Part shown: positions 49,349 to 61,332 of the stretch, piece after piece
Position numbering within the stretch: position 1 is the stretch's first letter
Layout: each line of letters begins with the position of its first letter
Origin: Eulemur rufifrons
Lineage: Eukaryota > Chordata > Mammalia > Primates > Lemuridae
Assembly (NCBI RefSeq): GCF_041146395.1
Contig: NC_090989.1
Coordinates: 226,224,843-226,288,842 of the forward strand
Length of the DNA: 64,000 nt
Reading direction: 5' to 3'
Position numbers and translations under genes: made by a program
The notes under the pieces: generated by a model
Seen by the model: the letters and a program-made list of their open reading frames with translations, nothing else
What the model was told of the DNA's origin: nothing
Databases searched by the model: none

Positions 49349-49583
49349 CAGGGGTTCTCAACCTCAGCACTACTGGCATTTTGGGCAGGATAATTCCGTG
49401 TTGAGGGGCGAGCTGTCCTGTGCATCACAGAATGTTCAGCAGCATCCCCTGGCCTCTACCCAGGAGATGCCAGTAGCAACTCCCCATCACCACCAATTGG
49501 GACAACCAAAAATGTCTCTTCAGATATTGCCAAAGGTCCCCTATGGGGTGGGGCAAGAAATCACGCCTGGTCGAGAACCACTG
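49349..49583 (+). mobile_element. MER20 (hAT-Charlie)
   Basis: A complete copy from 'caggggttctcaacctcagc' to 'ggtcgagaaccactg', with 'agcagcatcccctggcctct' and 'tcagatattgccaaaggtcc' inside. An 8-bp target duplication flanks it (ttttaaag at 49341-49348, atttaaag at 49584-49591, 7 of 8), fixing both ends. Confidence 0.9.
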
Positions 49584-49639
49584 ATTTAAAGCCTACTTAT
49601 AAACAAGAATACTATCTACTGTTTTTAAATTCATATACA

Positions 49640-49810
49640 GTTTCATAATAGCTAACAGTTATTGAGCATTTACTATATACCAGGCACTTTATATGTATTG
49701 ACTCATTTAATTCCCCCAACAACCATATGGGGCAGATACTAGTATTGTGCCCATTTACAAATAAGGAAACCTAGGCCATAAGGTTGCAGTTAGTAAGTTG
49801 TAAATCTGGG
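49640..49810 (+). repeat. MIR SINE
   Basis: 'agctaacagttattgagcat', 'taccaggcactttatatgta', 'ctcatttaattcccccaaca' and 'cccatttacaaataaggaaa' in order. Confidence 0.85.
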
Positions 49811-50235
49811 ATATATGGGTATTAATGTTGCATTTATATAACAAAGAAGTGACATAAATGTATTTTTAGAGTTCACTAAATCTCCATTGCTTTGAAGAGC
49901 ATTGCTGTCCATTGGAACTGTTGACCCAAATATAACTTTTTTGTTCATACAAAATAATCTACATCATGATTATGATTATTATGTTGACTTTGAATTTAAA
50001 CCCAGGTCTGAGCACTGCCCTATCATACTGTACTGTTTCGGAACCAAAATGCCCTTAGCTATTCTCTTCAATTCTACATTATTTCCCCTCTGTTATCTCA
50101 TTTTACATACAAATGTCAATTTCTTATAGGTGTTGCTTTTTAATCTATTGATTTATTTACTCCTAGTAAGCTCAAAATGAAATTCTAGTAAAAAGATGAC
50201 CAATATAACAATGGATATGTTAATAAATGAATTTT
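49811..50235. other. unassigned sequence
   Basis: No gene or repeat recognised. A short segment near 49868-49915 repeats text from 48650-48695 ('agagttccctaaatctccat', 'gagcattgctgtccatt'). Confidence 0.45.
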
Positions 50236-50239
50236 TTAA

Positions 50240-50445
50240 GTTTATAACTGTATGCTTAATATGATATCATTTTTATGAAAGGTTACATATACTGTAGTCA
50301 CACACACACATACACACACACACAAAGACTGAAAATGCATATATCATCTTAACAGGATTTATCTATGGGAAGTACGATAGTGAAAATTTCTTATCTTTAC
50401 CTATATTTTCAACGTGTTCTACAATAAATAGATTTAAAAATCTTT
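50240..50445 (+). repeat. L1M 3'UTR-like fragment with (CA)n
   Basis: 'atgatatcatttttatgaaa', a CA repeat at 50298-50325, 'ggatttatctatgggaagta' and 'cgtgttctacaataaataga' follow the layout of old L1M 3'UTRs. Confidence 0.45.
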
Positions 50446-51125
50446 TCTGTGAAAGAAGATTTGTTGAGTTAGGTGAATAAGGATCAAGTTTGAGGAAAGT
50501 AGAAAAAAATATTTTGTTGAACAAGGTCCCTAAATTTGAATTGCTTATACACTAACAGAAAGGAGTATCATGTCTATAAATAAGTGAAGACTAGACCAGT
50601 GGTTCTCAATTCTCTAATTTTCTAATAGGACTGAATAAATACCCTTTTCTAAATTTTCAAGGATAATTAAATTTAGGGAAAAAATTTAAAGTTTTTTCTT
50701 TATGCATTTTTTAAAAATCTTAGATATCTGCCTCTGCTTATTTCCAGCAAGACTATAAAAAGGCAAAATATGAATAACTGAATGAGCAGCAAATAATTAT
50801 CTGGAAAAAATCTTGGACACCTAAATAACTTGAAGAACTTATTTTGTGGGCTAGAAGTCATGCAATAATATTATTTTCTGTTTGGATGATAGAACTGAAA
50901 ATGCGTATTTCATGACTTCCTAATACTATGACAGCTAAACAAGGTTTAACTAGATTGTGTTCCAGTGTGGGCCCTGCACCTGATTTTTCTCTACAATTCC
51001 CATCAACTGGCTTGTTGTGGGAGCCCATTATAGTATTTATGGCTTTTAATGAATGAATACAATGAAGAAAGTGTTAAATGTTTTCAGAAGAATAAGAAAA
51101 ACAACTGACACGAGAATTCAGAGGA
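50446..51125. other. unassigned sequence
   Basis: AT-rich, no gene or named repeat. Confidence 0.45.
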
Positions 51126-51129
51126 GAGA

Positions 51130-51533
51130 TGCCAGGCTGAGTTGGGGAGACAGAGACTGGCTAGTTGTTCACCAAACAATGTCTCTTTTTGTTTCCTGGG
51201 CACACAATACTGGACAAAAGTTCCCAGTATGCCTTGCATTTGGGTGTGGAAATATGATCCACTTACATCCACTTACATCCAAAAAACCACTTCTGAACCT
51301 GGTGCGTAAAAGCTATCAGCTGAAGGGAGAGAACTCTGAGCACCTGGCAAAAGGTAGAGCCACTAAATGGAAGATGCCTGAGTCCCTGAGACACTGCCCA
51401 GGTGAAAAACGCTTGACCAGGAACACCTGCATTGCACTGTTCGTGAGCAAGAAAATGGGTATTATGTTAAGCCTCTGGAATTTGGGAACTGTTTGTTACA
51501 TCGGTTAGCTACCCTGACTAATACATTAGGTTC
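51130..51533 (+). repeat. probable MLT1-like LTR remnant
   Basis: The end 'gttaagcctctggaatttgg', 'gaactgtttgttacatcggt' and 'taccctgactaatacatt' is the MLT1 terminal pattern, preceded by 'cctgagtccctgagacactg'. A 10-bp unit (ttacatccac) is duplicated at about 51264-51280. The 151-codon ORF at 51053-51508 lies within it and is not a gene. Confidence 0.5.
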
Positions 51534-52610
51534 AACCTGAAACCGCAAATGCTCAGAACCAACCCTGGCACTGGAAGCTTTTTCAGATAACCTGCTTCAT
51601 AACATTTCTAACAAATGCTGCCATAAATCTGTTTTGCCTCTAGCGACAACAGTACTACCATTATCAGGATAAAGGCACGTATGTGAATAAGGCACTTAAG
51701 GTCACATCTGAACTAAGACACGTGGAATAAGAAAATTCCTTTGAACCAAATATATTTTAAAAGCCCTGTCTTCATTTCCATGTACCTTTTAACATCACAA
51801 ACAAAGGACATGCTTGTCTTCATCATGGGCAGGAGATAAATATTAGCATCCAGAAATATGACAAGAACAAAAACTCATCTGTGAGAAAATATGGACGGGG
51901 TTGCCCAACAGTCCCAGGGTATTTATCTTGGCTGCTGTCCTATTCCCTCTCCTGCCATTCTATTTCTAATTAACGTTTACTGAGTACCCACTGTGTGTGA
52001 GTCAATGTGTTTGTCATTGGAGATACAAAGATAACAGACAGTCTATTCAAATAGCCATAGTGGAACGGTGAAGAACACGTGTTCACCTCTATTACCCCTA
52101 CCTGAGATGATCTCACAGAGGCAGTGGTCCTTCAGAGTCCCAAGTCTACCCTTGATGAAGTAGCGGCTTCTTTGACTTTTCTCCCATTACATACAAATTA
52201 ACAGCTTTGACTGAACACCAGCTAATTATCCAGATAAGAAGATGCAATAAAAAATACGGGGAGGCCCCTTATTATCAAGAATTCGAGCATATGCTACCTA
52301 TTTATCTGTATTTGTTAGTCAACATTTTCTAATGATAAATGCCAGAAAAAATAAGTTGTGCATTTTTAAATGTACAAAAATTTCTCCCTGTAGTCAATAA
52401 CTATCTTAGGTGGGATACTTCGAGACCATGCAAATCTCTCTGTTCCTCAAACCTTTGCCCACTGTGTCTGGCATTCGGCGGTGGCTCCATCTGCAACAAT
52501 GATCACTGTGGAGGGGACCTGGTGTCAATTTCCTATGTCTCTTATTCTTTTCATATTTATTAATTGAAATTCTACTGTAAAAAAAAAAAGAGCTGCCTCT
52601 TCTCCATATA
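51534..52610. other. mostly unassigned, with an L2 scrap
   Basis: 51965-52060 resembles antisense L2 ('cgtttactgagtacccactg', 'ggagatacaaagataacaga'). No gene seen. Confidence 0.4.
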
Positions 52611-52613
52611 CAA

Positions 52614-53243
52614 TCAATCTTCATTTTCATGCATTACATATTTGAGAATTCACCTGTTTGCTAAAATTTATCTGTAACTGCCAAATCAATACTCATGGTA
52701 CTTTCTTGGTCATTCATGGACATGTACAGGCAGCAAAAAATCTGAGTATTGAATGTGCACATCCCAGCTGAGGTTGAATAAGGTGACACTCTACCTTCTT
52801 GTTTCAGCTTTCATCCTGTAAACAAGTGTCCTTTTTGCTGTTTAGTTAGTGCCATATTTTTCACATTTTTTTTGCTTTTTTTAGTCATTTTGCTGTTTAA
52901 AATGTTCCTAAGCATCACACTGAAGTGCTGTCTAGTGTTCCTAAATGCAATAAAGCTGTGATATGTCTTACAGAGAAAATATGTGTTAGAAAAGCTATAG
53001 TCAGGCATGAGTTATGGTTACATTGTCTGTGAGTTCAATGTTAATGAATCAACAAAATATATTAAATAAGGCATTTTTAAGTAGAAATACACATGAAGCA
53101 AGAGTATGTCTTGGTTCATTGACCAGTGGCTCACAGAAGCCTCAACTTGTATTTCCCCTAGGAGCAATGGTTCAGTATTTGCTAATTTAGTGTTCACAGT
53201 GACTTTATAGAACATAACTATTGTGAATAATGAGAATTGACTA
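52614..53243 (+). mobile_element. TcMar-Tigger DNA transposon relic
   Basis: The right end 'aataatgagaattgactata' and the block 'aggagcaatggttcagtatt' with 'actttatagaacataactat' are Tigger terminal sequence. Between 52900 and 53060 lies a decayed start of the pogo-like transposase, whose frame (residues like HTEVLSSVPKCNKAVICLTEK) corresponds to its helix-turn-helix DNA-binding region. Stops break it, and the catalytic domain is absent. Confidence 0.7.
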
Positions 53244-53399
53244 TATCTGTTTAACAAATTATTTATTTATATTACTATGAATTCATGGACCTTTATATCA
53301 TTTTATGGGTTACAATTCTATACTACTATTATATATTCTATTGCTCAGATTGTTCCATCTTTGGCCATTAAGAAAATAACTGTATCATGGAAAAGTCTA

Positions 53400-53945
53400 G
53401 TGGCGACCTTCTTGGCCAGGTGATCCACACCAACATCACCAATCATAATGCACATTACCATCATCAACACCATGATTTGTGCACCTGGAAGGATGAGGCA
53501 CCATTTCTGTGGTGCTCTTGATGGGGATGCATGACCCCAGTCCAATCATGGGAAGATTCCAGATAAGCCTGAATTGAGAAACGTGTGGCAAAATAATGGA
53601 TCAGTACTGTTCAGGGTGTCAAAGTCATGAAACACAAGGAAAGACTGTGGAGCTGCTGCAGATGGCAGGAGACCAGAGAGGAATAACAACTAAATGCAAT
53701 GTGGAACCCTGAATGGAATACTGGGACCAAAAACAAGAACAAAGAGACGAGTGGGAAGCTTCAAAGTGAAGTTCAAACGGAGTCTTTAATTTCTGGTACT
53801 GTACCAATGTTAATTTCCTGGTTGTGATATTTATACTATGGTATGTAAGATGTTAACAGTGGAGTATGCTGGGACAGGGACATATTGAAACTCTGTACTA
53901 TTTTTGCAATTTGTTTGTAAGTCTAAAAGTAGTTCAAAATTTTGA
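53400..53945 (+). repeat. L1ME-like 3'UTR remnant
   Basis: 'gaataacaactaaatgcaat', 'gtggaaccctgaatggaata', 'gtaccaatgttaatttcctg', 'ctctgtactatttttgcaat' and 'ttgtttgtaagtctaaaagt' match, in order, a 3' end I associate with L1ME families. There is no coding capacity. Confidence 0.45.
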
Positions 53946-53949
53946 CCAT

Positions 53950-54984
53950 TGGATGGTCTCACATATCCCTGGTTGCAAAAGTTGTGGAAGGTGGGAGGGA
54001 AGAGGAGGTGAGAGACTCCATTTCAGAGACCATGTATATAGAGAAGTATTCAATCTTCCAGAGAGTTTCTCTAAATCCAAAAAACTGTGAAGAATAGTAT
54101 AGTGAATCCATGCCTTCTATTCTAACATATCATAGAAGACTTGGTTGTTCTTAGGCAGGACACTTCACTTCTACCTGGTGACCTTGGGCAAACCATAACT
54201 TTATTTGCCACATCCATAAAATGTAGGGGTTGAAATGAATAATCTTACCTTAATATCTCCTATCCCTAACAGCATAAAATCTTATGCTTCTAAATTAAAA
54301 CTCACTATTCAGCATTTGAAATCAGGTTCTGCAAGAATACCCTGTTGGATCCTTATTTACTCTGGTTTCTTAGTAAAAAGCAGCAGTGTTGACATTTTAC
54401 AGGAAATCTAGGAAAAAAATCACAATAGTTTGAAGAAATTCTGCAGCAGTTCCTTCTGCAGCTCATCCACAAGATAGGTGCAAATTATATGCTCATAAAC
54501 AATGTAAATATACCTAAGATATCAAGAATTATGCAGCTCTTTAAAATGTATAAGTCACCAAAACATTACATGGAAAAGCAGATTATAAAAGTGTACATGT
54601 ATAATGATCACAGATAAACATTTTCTCACAAAAATATTTTTAGATGGGGATGTGGTAGAACTTCTGATAATACTCTGGTAGAGTACTATTTTAAGAGACT
54701 TAAGTCACTGAAATAAGAAAAAATATACACTATCTACTGAGAACATGTGACATTCAGAACAAATAATAAAATGTTTATATATATTTAATCCTCCCTGTAT
54801 TATAAGGGAAATCATAAACTGTGTCAGACATTGCTAAATTAGCTGAGAACTTTAACTTCTGCCCATTTCATGATCGATACCATTGGGGGGTAATTAGGAG
54901 AGTAGAATGAAAAAGCAAACAATGGATTTAGTATCCATTAGTGTATGAAGATCACTCTACCAGGGTGTCAGAAGGAGGCAGTGA
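53950..54984. other. unassigned sequence with a MIR scrap
   Basis: 54160-54260 reads as antisense MIR ('ccttgggcaaaccataactt'). The rest is AT-rich with no gene. Confidence 0.45.
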
Positions 54985-55402
54985 AGGGAGAATTTTATTT
55001 TTTATTACAAAATTTTTATGGTGGTACAAACATTTGGGTTACATCCATTGCATTTGCACCGCCCAAGTCAGAGCTACAAGCGTGCCCCTCCCAGACCATG
55101 TGTGCCACGCTCATTAGGTATGAATTTACCCATCCCCTCCTCCCCGCTCCCACCTGCCCTGTCCCCAATGAATGTTACTTCCATATGTGCACATAAGTGT
55201 TGATTAATTAGTACCAATTTGATGGTGACTACATGTGGTGCTTGTTTTTCCATTCTTGTGATATTTCACTTAGTAGAATGGGCTGCAGCTCCATCCAGGA
55301 TAATACAATAGGGGCTAGACCACCATTGTTTTATGTGGCTGAGTAGTACTCCATGGTGTATATATAAATATCACATTTTATTAATCCACTCATGTATTGA
55401 AT
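54985..55402 (-). mobile_element. 5'-truncated L1 3' end, antisense
   Basis: Minus-strand L1. An AT-rich tail lies at about 54990-55015. The 3'UTR includes 'acatttgggttacatccatt' and the C-rich block 'cccatcccctcctccccgct'. The ORF2 end follows ('tgtggctgagtagtactcca'). The C-rich block is the complement of the G-rich 3'UTR runs seen in the L1 at 36.8 kb. Confidence 0.8.
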
Positions 55403-56485
55403 GTGAATCCTTTGGGGGTTCATGAGATGATTTCTTCCCCTCCCTTTCTCATGCGACAAATTCATCATGTTTTTTTTTGAACAGTAAAGAAGGAATTAGA
55501 AACAAGGATAATGATGAAGAGGAAGTTTAGTTTTTGGTGTTTTGCGTGGATAGTAACTCTCTGCCCCATTTAATGCAGGCAAGAAAGGCACTCTGTTAAG
55601 ATATTTCAATATTTTGAATCATAATTAACATACATTAAATTATTTGTTCAAAATAATAACTCATTAGGTTTTAAAAAATTAATTCTCTAATCACTAATAT
55701 ATTCAATTTAAGTAGTAAAACTCAATATTAATAAAAATAATATGGTGATAAAATTAGCATAGGATTAATACTGTGGACTCTTGTCTGCTAGAATTTTTAT
55801 CTGTACTTACTTAGGTAAAGCAACTTCATTCTCTGGGCCCTATTTCATCACCTCTAGCATGGGAACAACATATGTCATACCAAATAAGTTTATAGAGAAG
55901 ATTAAATGAAATAATGTATCTGAAATGCTTGGCATAGTATCTAGTAAATGCTCTGCATGTATGGACTATTAGTATGATATAACTTCTTAATAGACAAATT
56001 ATGTGCATGTATATGTGTATTTAATAAATGTATGAAAGAGAAAAAATATTAGATTCTTTTCTTTTGCCAAACTTCCTACAATAGACAGATATTTCTTCTA
56101 TAAGAAAATAAAATATGTTGTTTGATAAACCAAGCAAGATAAACAAGAACTGTAAATTTGCAAATACATTCTTTTATATCTTATTTTCTTTTCAATAATA
56201 CATTATCTAGGCATTTCCAACCCAGAGAAAACGAAGGATATAGATAGCTCATTCTCACTCTCTATAGAAGGGAGGGTGGGTTTGCAAGGTATCTTCATGG
56301 ACAGGAATGAAGAATGATAAAAAATTAATGGAGGGAGGGTACAGTAACGGTGGGAGATCTCCAGGCAGAAGCAGAACTAGAGAAATAAAGAAACAGGAAA
56401 GGAAGAAGTAAGCGAGGGAGCACTGCCACAATTCTCACAGGCCAAAGTGGGGTTGCCAACAAAGCATCAGAAGAAAGAAAAGAAC
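55403..56485. other. unassigned sequence with a MIR scrap
   Basis: 55820-55960 resembles antisense MIR ('agattaaatgaaataatgta', 'gcatagtatctagtaaatgc'). The rest is very AT-rich, with no gene. The purine-rich text from 56330 may already belong to the following L1 5'UTR. Confidence 0.45.
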
Positions 56486-58213
56486 AGATTTTACTGTGGA
56501 GTGTTTTGTGCAAGAACCGTACATAATAATCTTTAAAAATCCACCGGAGACTTTTGGACTCTGGCCCCACGTATATGGAGCTTAGAAGTTGCTACTCCTA
56601 CCCAGCAAGCAGAAAGCTGAACAAACTGAAAAATGAGCAACTCTTCTTAAATGTGTGAGAGAAGTGAGATCACAGGGCAAACTGCTGCCCTCAAAATTGG
56701 AGAGACAGACAGGTGGATATGGAGAACACCACTTACCAGAGCAGGAACTCAGGAGCAGAAACCTCCACAGGGACTAGTGCCAGGGAAGGAAACCTAAACG
56801 GCAATCAACAAATTGCTGGAGGCTCAGTGTGGATAAGTGTGAGAGTTAACAACTCCAGGGGTACCCAGGAAGAGGGGGTACCCCACACTTTTGTGGTTTT
56901 ACCTCCTGGAGCTCTACCAGGTTCTCACAGTGAATATCAGAGAAAAATCCGATCATGCTTCCAGCAAGAGGAAGGGAAAAGGAACCATTTCGGAATACCC
57001 CAGAGCACTTGAACAAGGCCTGCCATCAGGAGAAACTATTTAACCAGACCCTAACTGACCTGAGGGAAAAGAAATATCCAATTTCAGCTCCCTTCAGCTA
57101 CCAGGTCTCACCTAAGCTGGTGGGGGGTCAGAGAAGCACTTGTAAAGTTCACAGGCCAGAGATATGGACTCATTGAAAAAGGGAAATCTAATCATAGGAC
57201 TACACAATGCTTCCTCTTCCCCCACACCTCCCCACCACATGACTAGAGGCCTGTAATAGCATTTAATTCAGAATACCATGTCTAGCTATCAGAAAAAAAA
57301 TTACAAGGCATACTAAAAGGCAATAAACACAAATTGAAGAGACAGGGCAAGCATCAGAATCAGATTCGGATATGGCAGCAATGTTGTGATTATCAGACTG
57401 AGAATTTGAAACAACTATGATTAATATGCTAAGGGCTCTGATGGAAAAGTAGATAGCATGCAAGAATAAATGACCAATATAAGCAGAGAGATGAACATCC
57501 TAAGAAAGAAACACAAAGATGTTAGAGACCAAAAACAGCGTACAGAAATGAAGAATATCTTTGATGGGCTCATTAGTAAACAACACAGCTGAAGAAAGAA
57601 TCTCTAAGCATACGGATATCTCAACAGAAACCTCCAAAACTGAAAAGCAAAGAGAAAAAAAGACAGAAAAAAATCAAAACAGAATATCCAAGAAATGCAG
57701 GACAACTACATAATGTGGAACATACGCATAAAAAGAATACCAGATGGAGAACAAAGAAAGGAACATAAAAAATATATTTGAAGCAATAAAGACTGAGAAT
57801 TTTCCCCAAATTAATATCAGGTACCAAACTACAAATCTAGGAAACTCAGAAAACACCAAGTAGGATAAATTCAAAACAAAAACAAAATTTAAGGTAGGCA
57901 TATTACTTTCAAACTACAGAAAATCAAAGATCAAGAAAAAATTCTGAAAGAAGCCAGGGTTGGGGGCAGGGGGGTGACATTTCCCATAGAGGAAAGTAAA
58001 GCATAAGAATTACATCTGACTTTTCTTCAGAAACCACGCAAGCAAGAAGAAAGTAGAGTGAAATATTTCAGGTGTTAAGAGAAAAGACACCAACTTAGAA
58101 TTCTGTACCCTGCAGAATTATACTTCAAAAGTGAAGGAGATATAAATACTTTCTCAAACAAACAAAAATTGAGGAAATCTGTTTCCAGTAGACTGGCCTT
58201 GCAAGAAATGTTC

Positions 58214-59021
58214 AAATAAGTTTTTTTAAAAAAATTTTAAGTTATTTTTAAAAATTTATTTTTAATTCACAAATAATTGTACGCATTTATGAAGTAAAAT
58301 GTAATGTTTTGATCTATGTATACATTGTAGAAAGATTCAGTCAAGCTAATTAATGTATCCATTACATTACCAACTTAATCATTTTTTTTGGTAGGAATGT
58401 TAAAAATTTGTTTTGCAATTTTGAAATACACAATACATTATTACCAACTGTGGTCACCATGCAGTGCAATAGAAACTTATTCCTCCAATCTCACTGAGAC
58501 CTTATAACCCTTTCATCAGCATCTTCCCTTCCCCCTGCCGCCCTCTCCCCTCAGCCTCTGGAAACCACTTTTTTACTATCTGCTTCTATGACAGCAACTG
58601 TTTTATATTTCACATATAAGTGAGATCATATAGTTATTTATCTTTCTGTGCCTGGCTTATTTCACTTAGGATAACATCTCCAGTTGCATCCATGTTGTTA
58701 CAAATGACAGAATTTCCTTCTTTTTAAAGGCTGTGTAGTATTCCATTGTTTGTATATACCACATTTTTTAATCCATTCATCTGTTGATGGACATATACAT
58801 TATTTCCGTATCTTGGCTATTGTGAATAATGCTGAAATCAACATGGGAATGCAGACATACCGATTTCAATTCCTTTGGATATATACCCAGAAGTGAGATT
58901 ACTGTATCATATAGTAATTCTATTTGCAAGGAAACTCTTGGACCCTGTTGGTGGGAATATAAATTAGTACAGCCATTTTGGAAAACAGTATGGAGGTTCC
59001 TCAAAAAAACTAAATAACTTC
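58214..59021. mobile_element. twin-primed (5'-inverted) L1 insertion
   Basis: 58221-58930 is an L1 3' end on the minus strand, from its tail ('ttttttaaaaaaattttaag') to ORF2 ('ggatatatacccagaagtga'). From about 58935 to 59013 comes ORF2 on the plus strand ('ttggtgggaatataaattag', 'cagtatggaggttcctcaaa'). In L1 order that segment lies immediately 5' of the first. Flanks 'aaataagttt' (58214) and 'aaataacttc' (59012) look like the target duplication. This is the pattern made by twin priming during reverse transcription. Confidence 0.8.
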
Positions 59022-59599
59022 TTTAGAAAAAAGGAGATTGATATACTTTAGAAACTTAGTTCTACATAAAGAAAGGAACAGCATCGGAAAAAGAATAAGT
59101 GAAGGTAAAATAAAAACTCTTCTGATCCTGAATTAATCTAACAGATAATAGTTTGTTCAAAATAATAGCAACAATGTAATTATTTATACTTATGTGTGTA
59201 TACACACACACACAAACACTCAAGAACGTATACATGCTTAAGTATAAGTGAAATGAATGACACCAATGATACAATGGATGGGAGAGAGGAAGTAGGATTA
59301 TTGTGTTATTATAAAGTACTCACTTAGACTACCAGTAAGCAGTATGGTGTTATTTGAAAGTAGACCTGAACTATTTGTCAATTCATATAGCAAACTCTAG
59401 GGCAACCATTAAAAAAACTAAAAAAAAGAAGTGTAACTGATATGCTAAGAAAGGAGAGAACATGGAATCACTTAAAATCCTCAATTAAAAACCACAAAAG
59501 GCAGAAAAAGCATGGAAGATAAAAAATAGGAACAAAGAATAAGGAGAAAAATAAAAACATTAACAAATTATAGATTTTAATCCAACTATTACTATATCA

Positions 59600-59924
59600 A
59601 TTATCACTTTGTTTTTTATTTGCTTTGGGAGGATTTTATTTTTTTATTTTTTAAATTATGGGTACATAATAGTTGTATATCTTTATATGATACATGTGAT
59701 GTTTTGATACAGGCATATAATATAAATTAATCAAATTAGGGTAATCCATCACCTCAGGCATTTATCATTTCGTTGTGTTAGGAACATTCCAAGTCTACTC
59801 TTTTAGTTATTTTAAAGTATACCCTAACTTATTGTTGAGTATAGCCACTTTGTTGTGCTATCAAATATTATTCATTCTATCTAATTATCTAGCTATATTT
59901 TTATACCCATTAATAACCACTTTG
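59600..59924 (-). mobile_element. antisense L1 3'UTR fragment with target duplication
   Basis: 'ttatgggtacataatagttg', 'gatacatgtgatgttttgat', 'acaggcatataatataaatt', 'cttgttgagtatagccactt'-like text and 'cacctcaggcatttatcatt' are the L1 3'UTR on the minus strand. Flanks 'attatcactttg' (59600-59611) and 'ataaccactttg' (59913-59924) match at 10 of 12 positions. Host L1 sequence ('cactttgaatgtcaatgttc') continues after it. Confidence 0.75.
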
Positions 59925-61316
59925 AATGTCAATGTTCTAAATGTACCAATTAAAAGACAAAGATTATCAGAGTAGATTGAAAAACAAGGCCCTATTATAT
60001 GTTTTCTATAAAAAACTCACTTTAAATATAAAGACATATAGATTAAAAGTAAATGGATGGAGAAAGATATAACATGCTGACACTAACCAGAAGAAAGCAA
60101 TATTAACTATATCAATTTCAGACAGAGCAGACTTCAGAGCAAAGAATGCTATTAAGGATAAAGAGGGTATTACATAATGATAAAGAGGTCCATTCTCCAA
60201 AAAGACATATCAATCCTTATGTGTATGCAGCACCTAACAACAGAGTATCAAAATATGTGAGGCAAAAACTGATAAAATTTCAAGGAGAAATAGAAAAATC
60301 CATTATTATAGTTAAAGACTTCAACACCCCTGTAGCAGGAATGGAACGACCCAAAAGGAACAAAATCAGTAAGGGTGTAGTTGAACTCAACAATAGCATC
60401 AATTAACTGGATATAATGGACATCTATAGACTACTTCATGCAGCAACAGCAGAATGTACACTCCTGTCAATCTCACACGGAACATTTGCCAAGACAGACC
60501 ATGTTCTAGGCCATAAAACACAGTTCAATAAATTGAAAAGAACAGAAGTCATATGATGTCTCCTCTCAGACCAAAATAAAATTAAACTAGAACTCAATAG
60601 CAGAAAGACAGCTGGAAAATCCCCCAAATACTTGGAGAGTAAACAACACACTTCTAAATAACACTAGGATCAAAAAAGTAATCACAACAAAAATTTAAAG
60701 ATATGTTGACCTAAATAAAAATGAAAACACAATTTATCATTTATTGAGATGCAGTAAAAGTAGTTTTTAGGAGGAAATTTATAGCACTGTATGTACATAT
60801 TAGAAAAGAAAAGCACCAAAAATCAATCATCTAAGTTTTCACCTTAGGAAACTAAAAAAAGAAATTCAAATTAAATCCAAAGTAAGCAGAAGAAAAGAAA
60901 TAATAAAAATGAAAGCAAAAATCCATAAAATCAAAAACAGAAAATCAACAAAACCAAAAGATGGTTCTTTATAAAGATAAATAAGATCAATACATCTCTA
61001 GCCAGCCTAAGGAAAAAAAAAAAAAAAGAGGATACAAATAACTAATATCAGAAATGAAAGAAGGGACATTGGGACATTACTAAAGATTTCATGGACATTA
61101 AAAAGATCCTAAGAGACTACTATGAATAACTCTACACCCACAAATTTTATAACCCAGGTAAATAGACCAATTCCTTGAAAGACACAATCTGCAAAAAAAG
61201 AAATAGATAATTTGATTAGGCTTATATGTATTAAGGAAATGGAATCAATAATTAATAAACTTTCAAAAAGAAAGCCTAGACCCAAATGGATTCACAAGTG
61301 AACTCTACCAAACATT

Positions 61317-61332
61317 TAAGGAAGATATACCA
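61317..61332 (+). repeat. target-site duplication of RPL7L1 retrocopy, left
   Basis: 'taaggaagatatacca' is repeated exactly at 63780-63795. The site 'ttt/aag' fits L1 endonuclease preference. Confidence 0.95.

Noticed and set aside
51053..51508. 151-codon ORF
   Set aside because: Overlaps a decayed MLT1-like LTR.
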